Notes under the pieces: model-generated | What the model was told of the DNA's origin: nothing | What the model saw: only the letters and a program-made list of their open reading frames with translations | Database searches by the model: none | Assembly (NCBI RefSeq): GCF_014694385.1 | Contig: NZ_JAAOCA010000027.1 | Span: forward strand, 25,355-89,354 | Length of the DNA: 64,000 bases | From: Pseudomonas typographi | GTDB taxonomy: Bacteria > Pseudomonadota > Gammaproteobacteria > Pseudomonadales > Pseudomonadaceae | Reading direction: 5' to 3' | Program-made: the position numbers and the translations under genes | Shown: piece after piece, positions 17,801 to 25,366 of the stretch | Layout: every line of letters begins with the position of its first letter | How positions within the stretch are numbered: position 1 is the stretch's first letter

Positions 17801-20458
17801 GCCGACCAGTTGTTGCAGGTAAGCCCATCCTCGCTGCAGGCCATGGCGGCAGAAGTGATCGATGATATCAAACAGGCCCGTACTGAAGGCCATACCGTAG
17901 TTTTCGACCCATTGCCCGGGCACATGCCATCGGCGCGCCTGCAGGCGTGGTCGCGCCTTCGCCAAGGCCAAGCATTGCGCCTGGCTAATGAGCAGATCGG
18001 CCAAGCACGGGCAGCAGCCAGCCGCCTCGACGAAGAGGTCGCCGCGCAGAAATCTCGTGAATTCGCCGATGCTCACGTGATATCGCTCGAGGCGTTCACG
18101 CGCCGGCGAGAACGGGCGTATCTGGTGGATGGGCTGCGCGAGATGGGTATCGCGGTAGAACCTACCGACATCGACCCAGATGAAATCCAACTGACGTTCA
18201 ATGGCTATACGTTTTCCTGGACGCGCTGGATCATCAACGGCTACCGGCAAGTGGGCGAGCCCGCCTGGCAAGTTAATCAAGATTTCGTGCAAAGCGCGTC
18301 GTTCGCCAGCAGCAATACAAAGGTTGCTGAGTTACTGAACGCCCCGCAGGTCAAGGAAGGCTTACAGGAGCGCCTACGGCGCACTTATACCGGTACGGCG
18401 TACATTGCTGAACTGAAAAAGCTCCAAGATCGGCAAAACCCTCAGGCCGCCGAATATGCCAAATTGTTCATCCAGGCCCAGGCGGCGGCAATGCGCCTGG
18501 CGTTGGAGCAGGAGCAAGCCGCAGGCGCGCTGGGCGACGATGCCGTATGGCTGGGCGAGCTGCTGCAGGCATTGCCAACCAGCATACCCGCCGAGCGCGG
18601 GGTGGCCCACTGGAAGCTCGGAGCATTCACCATACCCGGTGTGCTGATACTGTCGAGCGCTGAAACGGACAATGCACAGCGCTACATCTACCTACCGCGC
18701 GGGATCTACGGGCACCAGCTGTTCGAGTACAAGCAATTCATGGCCTGGTTGGGCTCCAGTTGGTCGCTCAGGGAACATTTGGTTGATCTCGCCCACCCCT
18801 GGCAAGCATCAGCCCTACGCGATGAGCTGGTAAAGGTGCGGGAGAGTAGCTATGCCCCCGTGCTTGCGCCACTAAGCGAACCGGCTGATGCGGCCAAGCA
18901 CTATCTTGGCGCGCTGATCGCCCATGCCTGCGCCGAAACCGTCGGCCGGGGCGAAATGATCGCTGGGCTGATCAAGGATGCGCTCAGCTACGCGGCGGCG
19001 GGGGCCTGTGTTGCCGGTACCGGCGGCGTGGGCTCGGTATTTTGCATGGGCATGACTGCAGCCTTGGCTGCGCAGGATGCCTATTCGGCGGTTGGGCAAT
19101 GGAAACAGGGCGACAGGCTTGGCGCGCTGAGGCAATTGGCGTGGACGTCAGTGGACCTGGTAGAGGGGGCGCTTGGCCTCCGCGCCGTCAACCCGCGCCG
19201 TTTTTTGGCGTGGGCTGGGCACAAAGGCGTGGTCGGAGTAGAAGATGCACAGGCGGCACTGCAACGCACGGCCAAGTACCTCGAGGGGTTTGACAGCCGC
19301 ACGGGCAAGCTCAACGGACGTTGGGCCACCCCCGCTCTGGCGCACGAGCCGAAACACCAAGTGATCCCCGACGTAGTAGGCCATTTTTATTCCTACAACG
19401 GCGCCACGCTGATCAAAAGCAGGGGCCGCTTTTATCGCGTCGAGGTCGACGGCGCACAAGTCCGCGTGCGTATGCCGGACGGCCAGCCACCTGGCGCTCC
19501 GGTCGCCTGGAACGGTAAGGGCTGGCGGCTGGGGTTGGCCAGCGATGTAACGCCGCGCCCTCCCCTGGAGCTGATTTGCCCTACACGCCAGCGCCGGGCG
19601 CTGACCAAGCTGGACAGCTGTGCTAGCACGCCAGAAGCACTCGGCATCAGCGGTACAGCGGAGCCGTCGAGCGAACTGGTATGGGTCAAGCCGGGTCCCT
19701 CCTCAAAAGGGGATAACCGCTACATCAAGCACAATGGGCTTTATTTCGAGGTGGAGCCCACCGTGCAAAATGGAGTATGGAACATCGCGAAACGCGGCGG
19801 CGGCGCCGAATACGTCAAATGGGATGGTGGTTCGAAAAGCTGGGCGGTCACTCGCATTCCGAAAACGACAGACACTGCCGGGCGCCGCTTTTACGACCTT
19901 CGCCAAGTGGCAGGTTGGCAAAATGCCCATCAGCTTAAACCTAGGGATATTCCAGATACGTTGTACGTGTATACCACCTCGTCCAAAGCGGCCCAGGTTC
20001 GTAATAGCGCGGCATTGATATACTCCCGGCGTGTACCCGGTGGTGCTGAGGTAAACAAGGACATTGGCGTATTCGCAACGCACTTGAGCCCTACCGAAAA
20101 CACGCCACGGGAAATTATGAATGCTATTTTCGGCAGGCCTGCCAATGACTTGGCCTCTGTACGAGATGTGATAGCGCTCGATATGAAAAAACTGCAAACC
20201 ATCAATCAAGGCCAGTTGCAGGTCTGGGCCAATACAGGGACGGGCGCCAAGCGGCATTGGCTGATCCGTCGCACCGATGGCCAAGACCCTAAGGTCGTCA
20301 AGCCTTCGCCGAACCCGCGTGAGCAGGTAATTGCCATGGTTATCGAAAGTGACTGGGCCGCAAAACTGCAGAACCCAAGGGTGCCGGGGGGTACGCCGCA
20401 AAAGCGCCCATCGCAAACCGGTCGAGGCCAAGCGAAAGTGCCCCGGCGCGACGATTGA
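14873..20458 (+). CDS. Giant toxin-like protein (DUF6543-like) with HYD1-like C-terminal domain
   Basis: This 1861-residue protein has no signal peptide. Its ATG follows an AGGAC ribosome site by 5 nt. Segments such as RLVLYRPGPPSLGG...EYTGWPGLRQAL (about 930-965) and ILSSAETDNAQRYIYLPRG (about 1260-1285) resemble the repeated pattern of Pseudomonas 'dermonecrotic toxin/DUF6543' proteins. A Gly/Ala hydrophobic segment lies near 1370-1400. Two related beta-rich modules (about 1501-1555 and 1602-1665; compare LIKSRGRFYRVEV with YIKHNGLYFEVEP) precede a C-terminal domain (1694 to ~1810) with LYVYTTSSKA and GVFATHLSPTENTPREI...FGR. That pattern looks like HYD1-type ADP-ribosyltransferase toxins, although YVYT replaces HYT. 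Base composition is less GC-rich towards the 3' end, as in exchangeable toxin tips. No secretion or immunity gene is adjacent. The family calls are by eye. Confidence 0.6.
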   Translation: MPHIPNSFGSYAAPSGTAGILASVLNFVSRLKKMCSSSETLASVAPASQRVDMWADVVLGGSLHPRLNVHLFQQLRDEDRLAQYLPEMQAYLQAQGLEQWYAGLAPVDLEHWLMGRDRAPLETPAGFLHHLAAYMHGEVLLHGETVPASLNGQGIDRLRLQALRDELKGALDGHIASQQQSERGQLLARASQTLLRQDWAVHLPAKLLQNLLQKLSPLALPGAAGYTALRSLLTGQLGIGAAKQAWGNLLPELEKAPGPNQFLGVLNSALERGVLSPLGLAYGLATLACGAATAPYTVPGTLLLGAGATALREALAAWLDGAIEPPVAEPAQVVAQLGRLAGNGQALTGYVRQSYDCLNALLGAQGDPQPLNRQRRIEDEANSLAQFVEHCQVELASLRYDLHGSQAESPRAEQLRQVLQVASAMHAHAEKGEVGLFNAQLEQLLGYREALGVRAPEGEPAATSAGPAGPATGWGGRITQAIATLVMAIMHRAAAPGRPDPATAPLNGPEAPPAVVVKPFLHAMVAGAAIVGNNPGRSLRAGVVAATLTSPWWGPLVEKLARRAADSSPLDTPLKRELERSVQILADGTQVQTLDAIAEAVQHASQTGASLEALREQVKAILAGSVMLGDGEPWAIGNPDGPPNQGVVRALRHRRSIAEGPQIVADEHHQFGDHSVHIIEADEVILLARSHLEDPETAERQYIEDALLQQDFVEPWVRTLPITVQRTWLRYELNRQARLLAFEQADPGPLPEPVAAVGQALQANGWSLSDLGPVEVTLNHTFTIGGQELQQQRTVSLVQAYQDVAAGGKCTVEAVRNNGQEVSEVERAAVDDLLRSAQARGPASPPWIEQRHEALKPLLSAAALEEDLLQALMRAKATNALSGSGYSWVLNGLIGHGGTQVGLLAIRLRNGEVAELPNWLLFSRVGAEATRLVLYRPGPPSLGGAGVFTEYTGWPGLRQALNADVLNENSPSPMGFADQLLQVSPSSLQAMAAEVIDDIKQARTEGHTVVFDPLPGHMPSARLQAWSRLRQGQALRLANEQIGQARAAASRLDEEVAAQKSREFADAHVISLEAFTRRRERAYLVDGLREMGIAVEPTDIDPDEIQLTFNGYTFSWTRWIINGYRQVGEPAWQVNQDFVQSASFASSNTKVAELLNAPQVKEGLQERLRRTYTGTAYIAELKKLQDRQNPQAAEYAKLFIQAQAAAMRLALEQEQAAGALGDDAVWLGELLQALPTSIPAERGVAHWKLGAFTIPGVLILSSAETDNAQRYIYLPRGIYGHQLFEYKQFMAWLGSSWSLREHLVDLAHPWQASALRDELVKVRESSYAPVLAPLSEPADAAKHYLGALIAHACAETVGRGEMIAGLIKDALSYAAAGACVAGTGGVGSVFCMGMTAALAAQDAYSAVGQWKQGDRLGALRQLAWTSVDLVEGALGLRAVNPRRFLAWAGHKGVVGVEDAQAALQRTAKYLEGFDSRTGKLNGRWATPALAHEPKHQVIPDVVGHFYSYNGATLIKSRGRFYRVEVDGAQVRVRMPDGQPPGAPVAWNGKGWRLGLASDVTPRPPLELICPTRQRRALTKLDSCASTPEALGISGTAEPSSELVWVKPGPSSKGDNRYIKHNGLYFEVEPTVQNGVWNIAKRGGGAEYVKWDGGSKSWAVTRIPKTTDTAGRRFYDLRQVAGWQNAHQLKPRDIPDTLYVYTTSSKAAQVRNSAALIYSRRVPGGAEVNKDIGVFATHLSPTENTPREIMNAIFGRPANDLASVRDVIALDMKKLQTINQGQLQVWANTGTGAKRHWLIRRTDGQDPKVVKPSPNPREQVIAMVIESDWAAKLQNPRVPGGTPQKRPSQTGRGQAKVPRRDD

Positions 20459-20508
20459 TAACGCCACGCGATTGCCCACCAAGACGGCTCCGGCCAAGGC
20501 GGCGATGA

Positions 20509-20626
20509 GGCGCCCCCGCCCCTGGGAACCAAACCGGGGGGGTAGGCTAGGGGGCGCCAACCGAACGGCCATTGTTAATCCTAAACTGCCCGCGACCGCC
20601 GCCCTACTGGCTTGATACAGTAGGGC
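20509..20626 (+). other. Hairpin-rich spacer between toxin-like gene and DUF6515 gene
   Basis: The 234-bp gap 20459-20692 contains a 9-bp stem (20509-20517 with 20550-20558), whose loop itself holds CCTGG/CCGGG pairing, and a second 9-bp stem (20601-20609 with 20618-20626, 8-nt loop). Neither has a T-run, so they could be Rho-assisted ends or mRNA-stabilising structures rather than classic terminators. No small ORF or immunity-type gene was visible here. Confidence 0.45.
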
Positions 20627-20692
20627 AGCGAACCGCGCCGCGGTTTGCCAGTCTGATGGTCTAGGCGGTTTCGTCCGAGGAGTTACGCAAGC

Positions 20693-21637
20693 GTGAGCAT
20701 TTGGCCCGGGGTTGCGGTAGGGGTGTTTTGCCTGAGTATTGGGGTGCATGCGTTGGCCGACGAAAAAGGGCCGCCCGGTATGTTCCAGGGTAACCAAGGG
20801 CCGCAAGGGCGTTTCCAGCAAAGTGCCCCGGCACAACAAGGCAGCCCCTCGCACCCTGCCCAAGGTAATGCTGGCCGCCCACAGGGTGGGCAGCAAAACA
20901 TTAACCGCGCTCAGCCAGGCCAAGCCGCCCCTCACGGCAACCCGTTACAACCCCATCCGGACAGCGTTCAACAAACCCAGCCGCCCATCAGGGGCGATTA
21001 TCGCGACCTGCAGCCGCAAAACCGCCAGTGGCAGGCCGGCGGTGCCGGCCAGCGCGGTGGCGACGCCCGGGGACCGCGCGGTAACGGCTGGGGCCCTGGG
21101 CCGCAGTACCGGCCGGGCCAAATGGTTGATCGTTTCCCTGGGCAAAACTGGCGGGTGCCCTACAGAGGGCAGGATTTCTTCTTCTCTGGCGGTTATTGGT
21201 ACCGGCCCCAGGCGGGGCGGTATGTGGTCGTCACCCCACCCTATGGGATCCGCACCCATTACCTGCCCGATTATGCCACCCGCATGTGGATCGGCGGTGC
21301 GGTGTTCTTCCTTGCCGCGGGCACCTATTACCAATGGGTGGACGACGAACAACAATACGTGGTGGTCAACCCGCCCCAAGGCGTACCGGCCACTGAGCCT
21401 GTTCAGGTACAGCCGGTGCAGCAGGCCGCCGCCGGCTATGACGTGGCGATTTACCCCGCCAATGGCCAAAGCCCGGCGCAGTTGGAGCGGGACCGTTACG
21501 AATGCCAGCAGTGGGCGAGCCAGCAGAGTGGCTTCGACCCGCGCACGGCCACCTATGCACCGGCCGATGCGGTGGTGTACACCTATCGGCAAAATTTGGT
21601 GAACTGCTTGGTCAGCCGGGGCTATGGGGTTAACTAA
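20693..21637 (+). CDS. DUF6515 family exported protein
   Basis: This 314-residue protein begins at a GTG with an AGGAG site 10 nt upstream. A signal peptide (MSIWPGVAVGVFCLSIGVHALA) is followed by a low-complexity region rich in Gln, Pro and Gly (about 25-145). A conserved core then begins YRGQDFFFSGGYWYRP and VVTPPYGIRTHYLP, with a hydrophobic GGAVFFLAAGTYYQWV segment and a VVVNPPQGV motif. The C-terminus has a glycine-zipper-like pattern with paired cysteines (YECQQWA, LVNCLVSRGYGV). DUF6515 proteins are envelope-associated with unknown role. Its last 4 nt overlap the convergent gene at 21634. Confidence 0.75.
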   Translation: MSIWPGVAVGVFCLSIGVHALADEKGPPGMFQGNQGPQGRFQQSAPAQQGSPSHPAQGNAGRPQGGQQNINRAQPGQAAPHGNPLQPHPDSVQQTQPPIRGDYRDLQPQNRQWQAGGAGQRGGDARGPRGNGWGPGPQYRPGQMVDRFPGQNWRVPYRGQDFFFSGGYWYRPQAGRYVVVTPPYGIRTHYLPDYATRMWIGGAVFFLAAGTYYQWVDDEQQYVVVNPPQGVPATEPVQVQPVQQAAAGYDVAIYPANGQSPAQLERDRYECQQWASQQSGFDPRTATYAPADAVVYTYRQNLVNCLVSRGYGVN

Positions 21638-22410
21638 ACGTTGCGACGCCTCTGCTTCAAGGTGAAGCACTGGTCGAAGTGTTCCAGCAAAATGTCACCC
21701 ACCACGGTTGAAGGGCTCATGGCTTCGCCGCGGGTGCCATATCGCGCCTCAAAGGCAGCACCATAAGCTGCTAGCAAATCGCAACGCACCTCGCCCTCGT
21801 TGTCGCTGAACCGGTTGGCGGAGAGACGATAAAGGGTGATAGGGCTGACAAACTCCACCCCTGAGGTTTCTTCCTGCGTAGCTTGAGGCCGCTTGGCCCT
21901 TCGGTCCAATGCGGGGGGCAGGCCATCAGCGATGGTGTCGTAGTCGCTAATACGGTGGGTGTTGCGGGCGGCTACCAGCGGATACAGTTTTGTATCTTTG
22001 AACACGCCCTCTTTCAACCGCTGCTTCAGCAACTGCGCCCTTGCAACCCTTGGGCTTTTTTCAAGCAACTCATCCAGGATTTCGAAGGCGGCGTGCTCAC
22101 GCTTCAACTCGGTCACGTCCATTTGCGAAACCTCGGCGAGGTAACGGGCGTGTAATACTAAATCGCCAGTGATGAGTTGGGACGAATAGTCTTCAAGCGC
22201 TTTACGAATAGCGTCGAGCGCCGCATGGCGATCGAGCAAGCGCTTATGGGCGGGGCTGGGCATCTGGCCGGTAAACGTTTGCGGTGCGAAGTGTGCCTTG
22301 AGCAAGTCCTTAGCGAGCTTTAAATCCTCGTCGTTATCGCTCGTTATATTGACTGTCAGGTCCGGGCAGCTCCCACAACGTTGGGCAGGGGCAAGCGATA
22401 GACCATGCAT
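21634..22410 (-). CDS. Unrecognised 258-residue protein
   Basis: I do not recognise this protein. It begins MHGLSLAPAQRCGSCPDLTV, with a CxxC pair at residues 12-15, and an AAGAGGAA ribosome site lies at good spacing upstream, so the start is well supported. The body is soluble, charged and largely helical by eye (for example ELKREHAAFEILDELLEKSPRVARAQLLKQRLKE, interrupted here as a predicted helix pair). It has no signal peptide or membrane segment. Base composition is lower in GC than its neighbours, which suggests acquisition. It sits between the toxin/DUF6515 pair and fieF. Confidence 0.65.
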   Translation of the reverse strand: MHGLSLAPAQRCGSCPDLTVNITSDNDEDLKLAKDLLKAHFAPQTFTGQMPSPAHKRLLDRHAALDAIRKALEDYSSQLITGDLVLHARYLAEVSQMDVTELKREHAAFEILDELLEKSPRVARAQLLKQRLKEGVFKDTKLYPLVAARNTHRISDYDTIADGLPPALDRRAKRPQATQEETSGVEFVSPITLYRLSANRFSDNEGEVRCDLLAAYGAAFEARYGTRGEAMSPSTVVGDILLEHFDQCFTLKQRRRNV

Positions 22411-22615
22411 TGATTGCGTTCCTCTTAGGCGGTTGGGTGATGCATGGGCCTACGATAGCGGTCGGCATGCACCTAAACGTTGCCCGGCATCAATGATGCC
22501 TTGGCCGGTTATGAACCAAGAAGTATCGAAAGGTTTCTGGTGGGAGTGTTTCAGATGCTCGCGCGAGCGTTGAGCTGTGAATGTTGTTGTCAGGCAAGGC
22601 GGCCTGGTGGCAAAA

Positions 22616-22655
22616 GGCACCGCCAAACCGGTGCAGCCAATGTCTGAAACACCAC
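22616..22655 (-). repeat. Dispersed hairpin repeat, copy A
   Basis: A 40-bp element that matches 43937-43976 at roughly 85% identity with small offsets, and 37884-37924 in inverse orientation. It contains a perfect 6-bp hairpin (GCACCG, 6-nt loop, CGGTGC) followed by a conserved arm reading GCAGCCAATGTCTGAAACAC. It ends 5 bp from the fieF stop codon, so it lies in the 3' end of that transcript. Confidence 0.55.
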
Positions 22656-22660
22656 GCCCC

Positions 22661-23551
22661 TTAAGCCCCGACCACCTCGCGTGGGTCGGCATGCACCAGC
22701 ACCTCGGCCTTAGGGAACTCACCGATGATGGCGGTTTCCACCCGGTCGCACAGTGCATGGGCCGCCGACAGGCTCAATTCGCCGGGCAGCTCCAGGTGCA
22801 ATTGCACGAACCAGTGGTTACCCGACACGCGGGTGCGCAGGTCATGGGCACCCAGCACGCCGTCTATGTTGCACGCCAGGGCAAGCATCTGCTCGCTCAC
22901 GTCGGCGGGCAGTTCTTTGTCCATGAGGATTTCGATACTTTCCCTGGCGATGTGCACGGCGCTCCAAAGGATGTACAGCGAAATCCCCAAGCCGAACAGC
23001 GCGTCCAGTTGTGGCCAGCCGAAGGCTGAGAGCAGCAAGGCCACCAAGATGCTGCCGTTGAGCATCAGGTCGGAGCGGTAATGCAGTGAGTCGGCGCGCA
23101 CCGCGGTAGAGCCGGTTTCGCGGATTACCTTGTGCTGTAGGGTGAGCAGTGCGACCGTGAGCACCAGCGACAACAGCATGACCGCGATGCCCAGCCCTGC
23201 ATCGCTGATCGGCTCCGGTGTGCGCAGCCGCTCTGCAGCCTGCACCCCGATCATCACCGCGCTCAGGCCGATGAACAAGGCCTGGCCCACCCCGGCCAAG
23301 GCTTCGGCCTTACCGTGCCCGTAGCGGTGATCGTCGTCGGCCGGGCGCAGGGCGTAGTGAATGGCTAGCAGGTTCAGGAACGAGGCGGCGCCGTCTAGCA
23401 CCGAGTCGGTGAGCCCGGCCAGCAGGCTTACCGAACCGCTCAGGTACCAGGCGACCCCTTTGGCCACGATCAGAATGCTGGCCACGCTCAACGAGGCACA
23501 TGTGGCCAAGCGCAGCAAGCGGGCGTGGCGGTCGCTGGCGATGGTAGGCAT
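22661..23551 (-). CDS. fieF: Cation diffusion facilitator (FieF-type)
   Basis: This 296-residue inner-membrane antiporter exports divalent metals (Fe2+, Zn2+) in exchange for protons. Six transmembrane helices are visible. The metal-binding acidic pairs are DSVLD (D49, D53) in helix 2 and HYRSD in helix 5, with the cytoplasmic DDDHRYGHGK loop between helices 2 and 3. The C-terminal cytoplasmic domain (from about 210) has the ferredoxin-like fold of CDF dimers with HLELPGELSL and VHADP. Its start overlaps the stop of the upstream lipoprotein gene (TGATG at 23549-23553), so the two are translationally coupled. Confidence 0.93.
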   Translation of the reverse strand: MPTIASDRHARLLRLATCASLSVASILIVAKGVAWYLSGSVSLLAGLTDSVLDGAASFLNLLAIHYALRPADDDHRYGHGKAEALAGVGQALFIGLSAVMIGVQAAERLRTPEPISDAGLGIAVMLLSLVLTVALLTLQHKVIRETGSTAVRADSLHYRSDLMLNGSILVALLLSAFGWPQLDALFGLGISLYILWSAVHIARESIEILMDKELPADVSEQMLALACNIDGVLGAHDLRTRVSGNHWFVQLHLELPGELSLSAAHALCDRVETAIIGEFPKAEVLVHADPREVVGA

Positions 23552-23970
23552 CAGGCCGCCGGCACCAGGCCATAGGCCGCCAGTTGTTCGGGGCTGCCGC
23601 GATGTTCGATCAGGCGCGGGTCGTCCAGTGGCAGGTGGCGCCCCAGTTGCTGTTGCAAGATTGCTTGCAGCCGCGCGCGGTTTACCGTGCCGTCTGGCTG
23701 CACGGCGGGGCGTAGCGTCGCGGGGTCGACTTGGGCATGGGTACCGCCCGGGAGGTAGATGGCGCCGGTGGCGATGTCTACGCCGAAGGCGATCACGCCA
23801 GGGATGATATAAAAAAGTAGGCCGATGGCATCGAGCACGGCGATCACCGGGTCGACCCGGCCCTCGATCTGGCCGCGGCGTTCAGGCCAGAACAACGTGC
23901 CGCACCCGGCCAATTGGGCGAGCAAGGCCGCCACCAGGGTACCGCCAACCACACGATAGGGCATGCGCAT
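23551..23970 (-). CDS. YceK/YidQ-family lipoprotein
   Basis: This 139-residue protein has a lipoprotein signal (hydrophobic core, lipobox LAGC with the lipidated Cys23), then GTLFWPERRGQIEGRVDP and a hydrophobic segment IGLLFYIIPGVIAFGVDIATGAIYLP typical of the YceK/YidQ family. It is expected to be anchored in the envelope; no biochemical role is established. The stop codon overlaps the fieF start codon, which links it to metal export. The remaining C-terminal part (residues ~85-139) is soluble and variable. Confidence 0.82.
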   Translation of the reverse strand: MRMPYRVVGGTLVAALLAQLAGCGTLFWPERRGQIEGRVDPVIAVLDAIGLLFYIIPGVIAFGVDIATGAIYLPGGTHAQVDPATLRPAVQPDGTVNRARLQAILQQQLGRHLPLDDPRLIEHRGSPEQLAAYGLVPAA

Positions 23971-24129
23971 GAAAAACTCCTAAGAGGTGAAGCGCCACGA
24001 TACAGGCTAAGGGATGTTGCTGGAAACTCGGACCACAACCGGTGTGGCGAGGTTCGCGGTTATACGCGCAAGCCCACCAGGCGCCAACCCGAAATCGTTT
24101 CCGCCGGATGCTGTTTAGCGGCGCGGGCG

Positions 24130-24822
24130 CTACGCGGTGCTCACGCGGTTAACGCTACTGATGTGCCCGTTCCAGATCATCTCGTAGTGTGCGCGTTGGA
24201 TAATGGCGGTGACGTGCCGGGGCGTCATCAGCGCCCAGCACAGGCTTCCGGGCGCCCGTACGGAACGGTACCGTAGGCCCGCACACCCCTCACGCTTGGC
24301 CACAGCGCCCAACTGCTGCGCAGCGGTGTAGTCATCAGCCGCATAAATAGGTGCCGACAGCGGCAGCGTGGCGGCGTCCCGGGTGCCAGCATCGGTGAAG
24401 CTGCAAGCCAAGCCGCGGAAGGTGAACCGCTCGTAGCTCAGGCCAGCCACGTTCGACCAATAGCGATCCTGGTGGTAGCGCACTTCCGCGAGCGCGGTGT
24501 CCGGCGTATCGGCCAGGTAGAGCACGCCGAAGCTGCCATTGCTGAAGCGCGAGCCGGCTGGGTTCACATGGGTGAAGGGCGCCACGGCGTAGGCGCAGCC
24601 GGCAATGCCGAACGGTATCTCGCCCAGGGGCACCCGTTCGAGCCGGCCTACCTGGTTTTGTAGCCTGGGGTTGGTCAGCGCCTGGATCTGGTACAGCGCC
24701 TCGAACTCGGCGGCGTCGGCCACATCGTCGAACAGGTCGATGGGCGGGAATTTAGAGTTGACCAGCCGATAAGCCTGCAATGCCTCGCCTGCCCCTTCGG
24801 GCAGGTTCGCTAGCGTTACCAT
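24130..24822 (-). CDS. res: RES-domain toxin (NAD+ phosphorylase family)
   Basis: This 230-residue protein contains the RES signature: an Arg in AYRLVN, then GSRFSNGSFGVLYLADTPDTALAEVRYH with the essential Glu, and a Ser in APGSLCWAL. RES toxins such as MbcT and PP_2433 break down NAD+, by phosphorolysis or hydrolysis, which arrests growth unless the Xre/MbcA antitoxin is bound. The gene overlaps the antitoxin gene upstream by 7 nt, so expression is coupled. All three motif residues are present and the frame is intact, so the toxin is probably functional. Confidence 0.9.
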   Translation of the reverse strand: MVTLANLPEGAGEALQAYRLVNSKFPPIDLFDDVADAAEFEALYQIQALTNPRLQNQVGRLERVPLGEIPFGIAGCAYAVAPFTHVNPAGSRFSNGSFGVLYLADTPDTALAEVRYHQDRYWSNVAGLSYERFTFRGLACSFTDAGTRDAATLPLSAPIYAADDYTAAQQLGAVAKREGCAGLRYRSVRAPGSLCWALMTPRHVTAIIQRAHYEMIWNGHISSVNRVSTA

Positions 24823-25220
24823 TGGGCGCCCCGCAGCGCGTCGATTCGGCGAAACGTTTCGTACAGCGAAATGAAGTCCCCTTGCGCCATGATGTCGAGC
24901 GGCTTACGCCCGTTGAAAAAATCGTTGTGGTTCGCCATCGATGGGAAACCGTACACGTTGTCTGGGTTGTCGAACACCGTGCGCAGCGCGGCATGGATGT
25001 TCAGCACGAAGCTGACGCGTTGCATCTGATCCATGTCCAGGCCGACCGACCATTCGCCATCGCTTTGCTTGGCCCGCGTGTAGGTGCTGCGGGAAATGCG
25101 CAAGATGCGGCAGGCCTGCTCGCTGGAGGTTTTCCACTTGTCGAGAGTGCGCAATGCGGCGCGCAGGCCCGTCACGCACTGGCCCTTGGTGAACGCTTCG
25201 GTCGGGAGAACTGGCGGCAT
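24816..25220 (-). CDS. xre: Xre/MbcA/ParS-type antitoxin
   Basis: This 134-residue antitoxin has an HTH in its first half (QACRILRISRSTYTRAKQ, about residues 33-50) and the C-terminal toxin-binding domain with NGRKPLDIMAQGDFISLYETFRRIDALRG. Such antitoxins neutralise RES toxins and repress their own promoter. The start at 25218-25220 (MPPVLPTEAF) is chosen because a plausible promoter lies at 25252-25281; longer in-frame starts would place the promoter inside the gene. The ribosome site is weak. Confidence 0.85.
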   Translation of the reverse strand: MPPVLPTEAFTKGQCVTGLRAALRTLDKWKTSSEQACRILRISRSTYTRAKQSDGEWSVGLDMDQMQRVSFVLNIHAALRTVFDNPDNVYGFPSMANHNDFFNGRKPLDIMAQGDFISLYETFRRIDALRGAQW

Positions 25221-25251
25221 AGTGTGATCTCGCGATTTTTCTGTAGATTCA

Positions 25252-25281
25252 AATATAGGCATTATGCGTCTATAGATGCAA
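25252..25281 (-). promoter_or_regulatory. Predicted promoter and operator of the xre-res pair
   Basis: Read on the minus strand, a -35-like TTGCAT (25281-25276) and a -10-like TATATT (25257-25252) are separated by 18 nt. Two palindromes fill the spacer: GCATTATGC (25259-25267) and the near-perfect GCATCTATAGACGC (25266-25279). This is the arrangement expected for antitoxin autorepression. The likely transcript start near 25245 leaves a short leader before the antitoxin ATG at 25220. Confidence 0.55.
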
Positions 25282-25366
25282 TCTGGGCTAGGCATCATTG
25301 CCCGCATAGCACGCGGCAACACGGCCATTCACCGTTATACTGCTCGGCCATTCCCAGGGGGCTACC

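Noticed and set aside
19340..19370. HEPKH in the toxin-like protein (an HExxH pattern, possible zinc protease)
   Set aside because: The Pro within the motif breaks the helix needed for zincins and no downstream third ligand pattern is seen.
19703..20935. 410-codon open frame antisense to the toxin-like gene 3' end and DUF6515 gene
   Set aside because: It overlaps two well-supported plus-strand genes, crosses their start and stop signals and has no recognisable protein features. It is an expected shadow frame in high-GC DNA.
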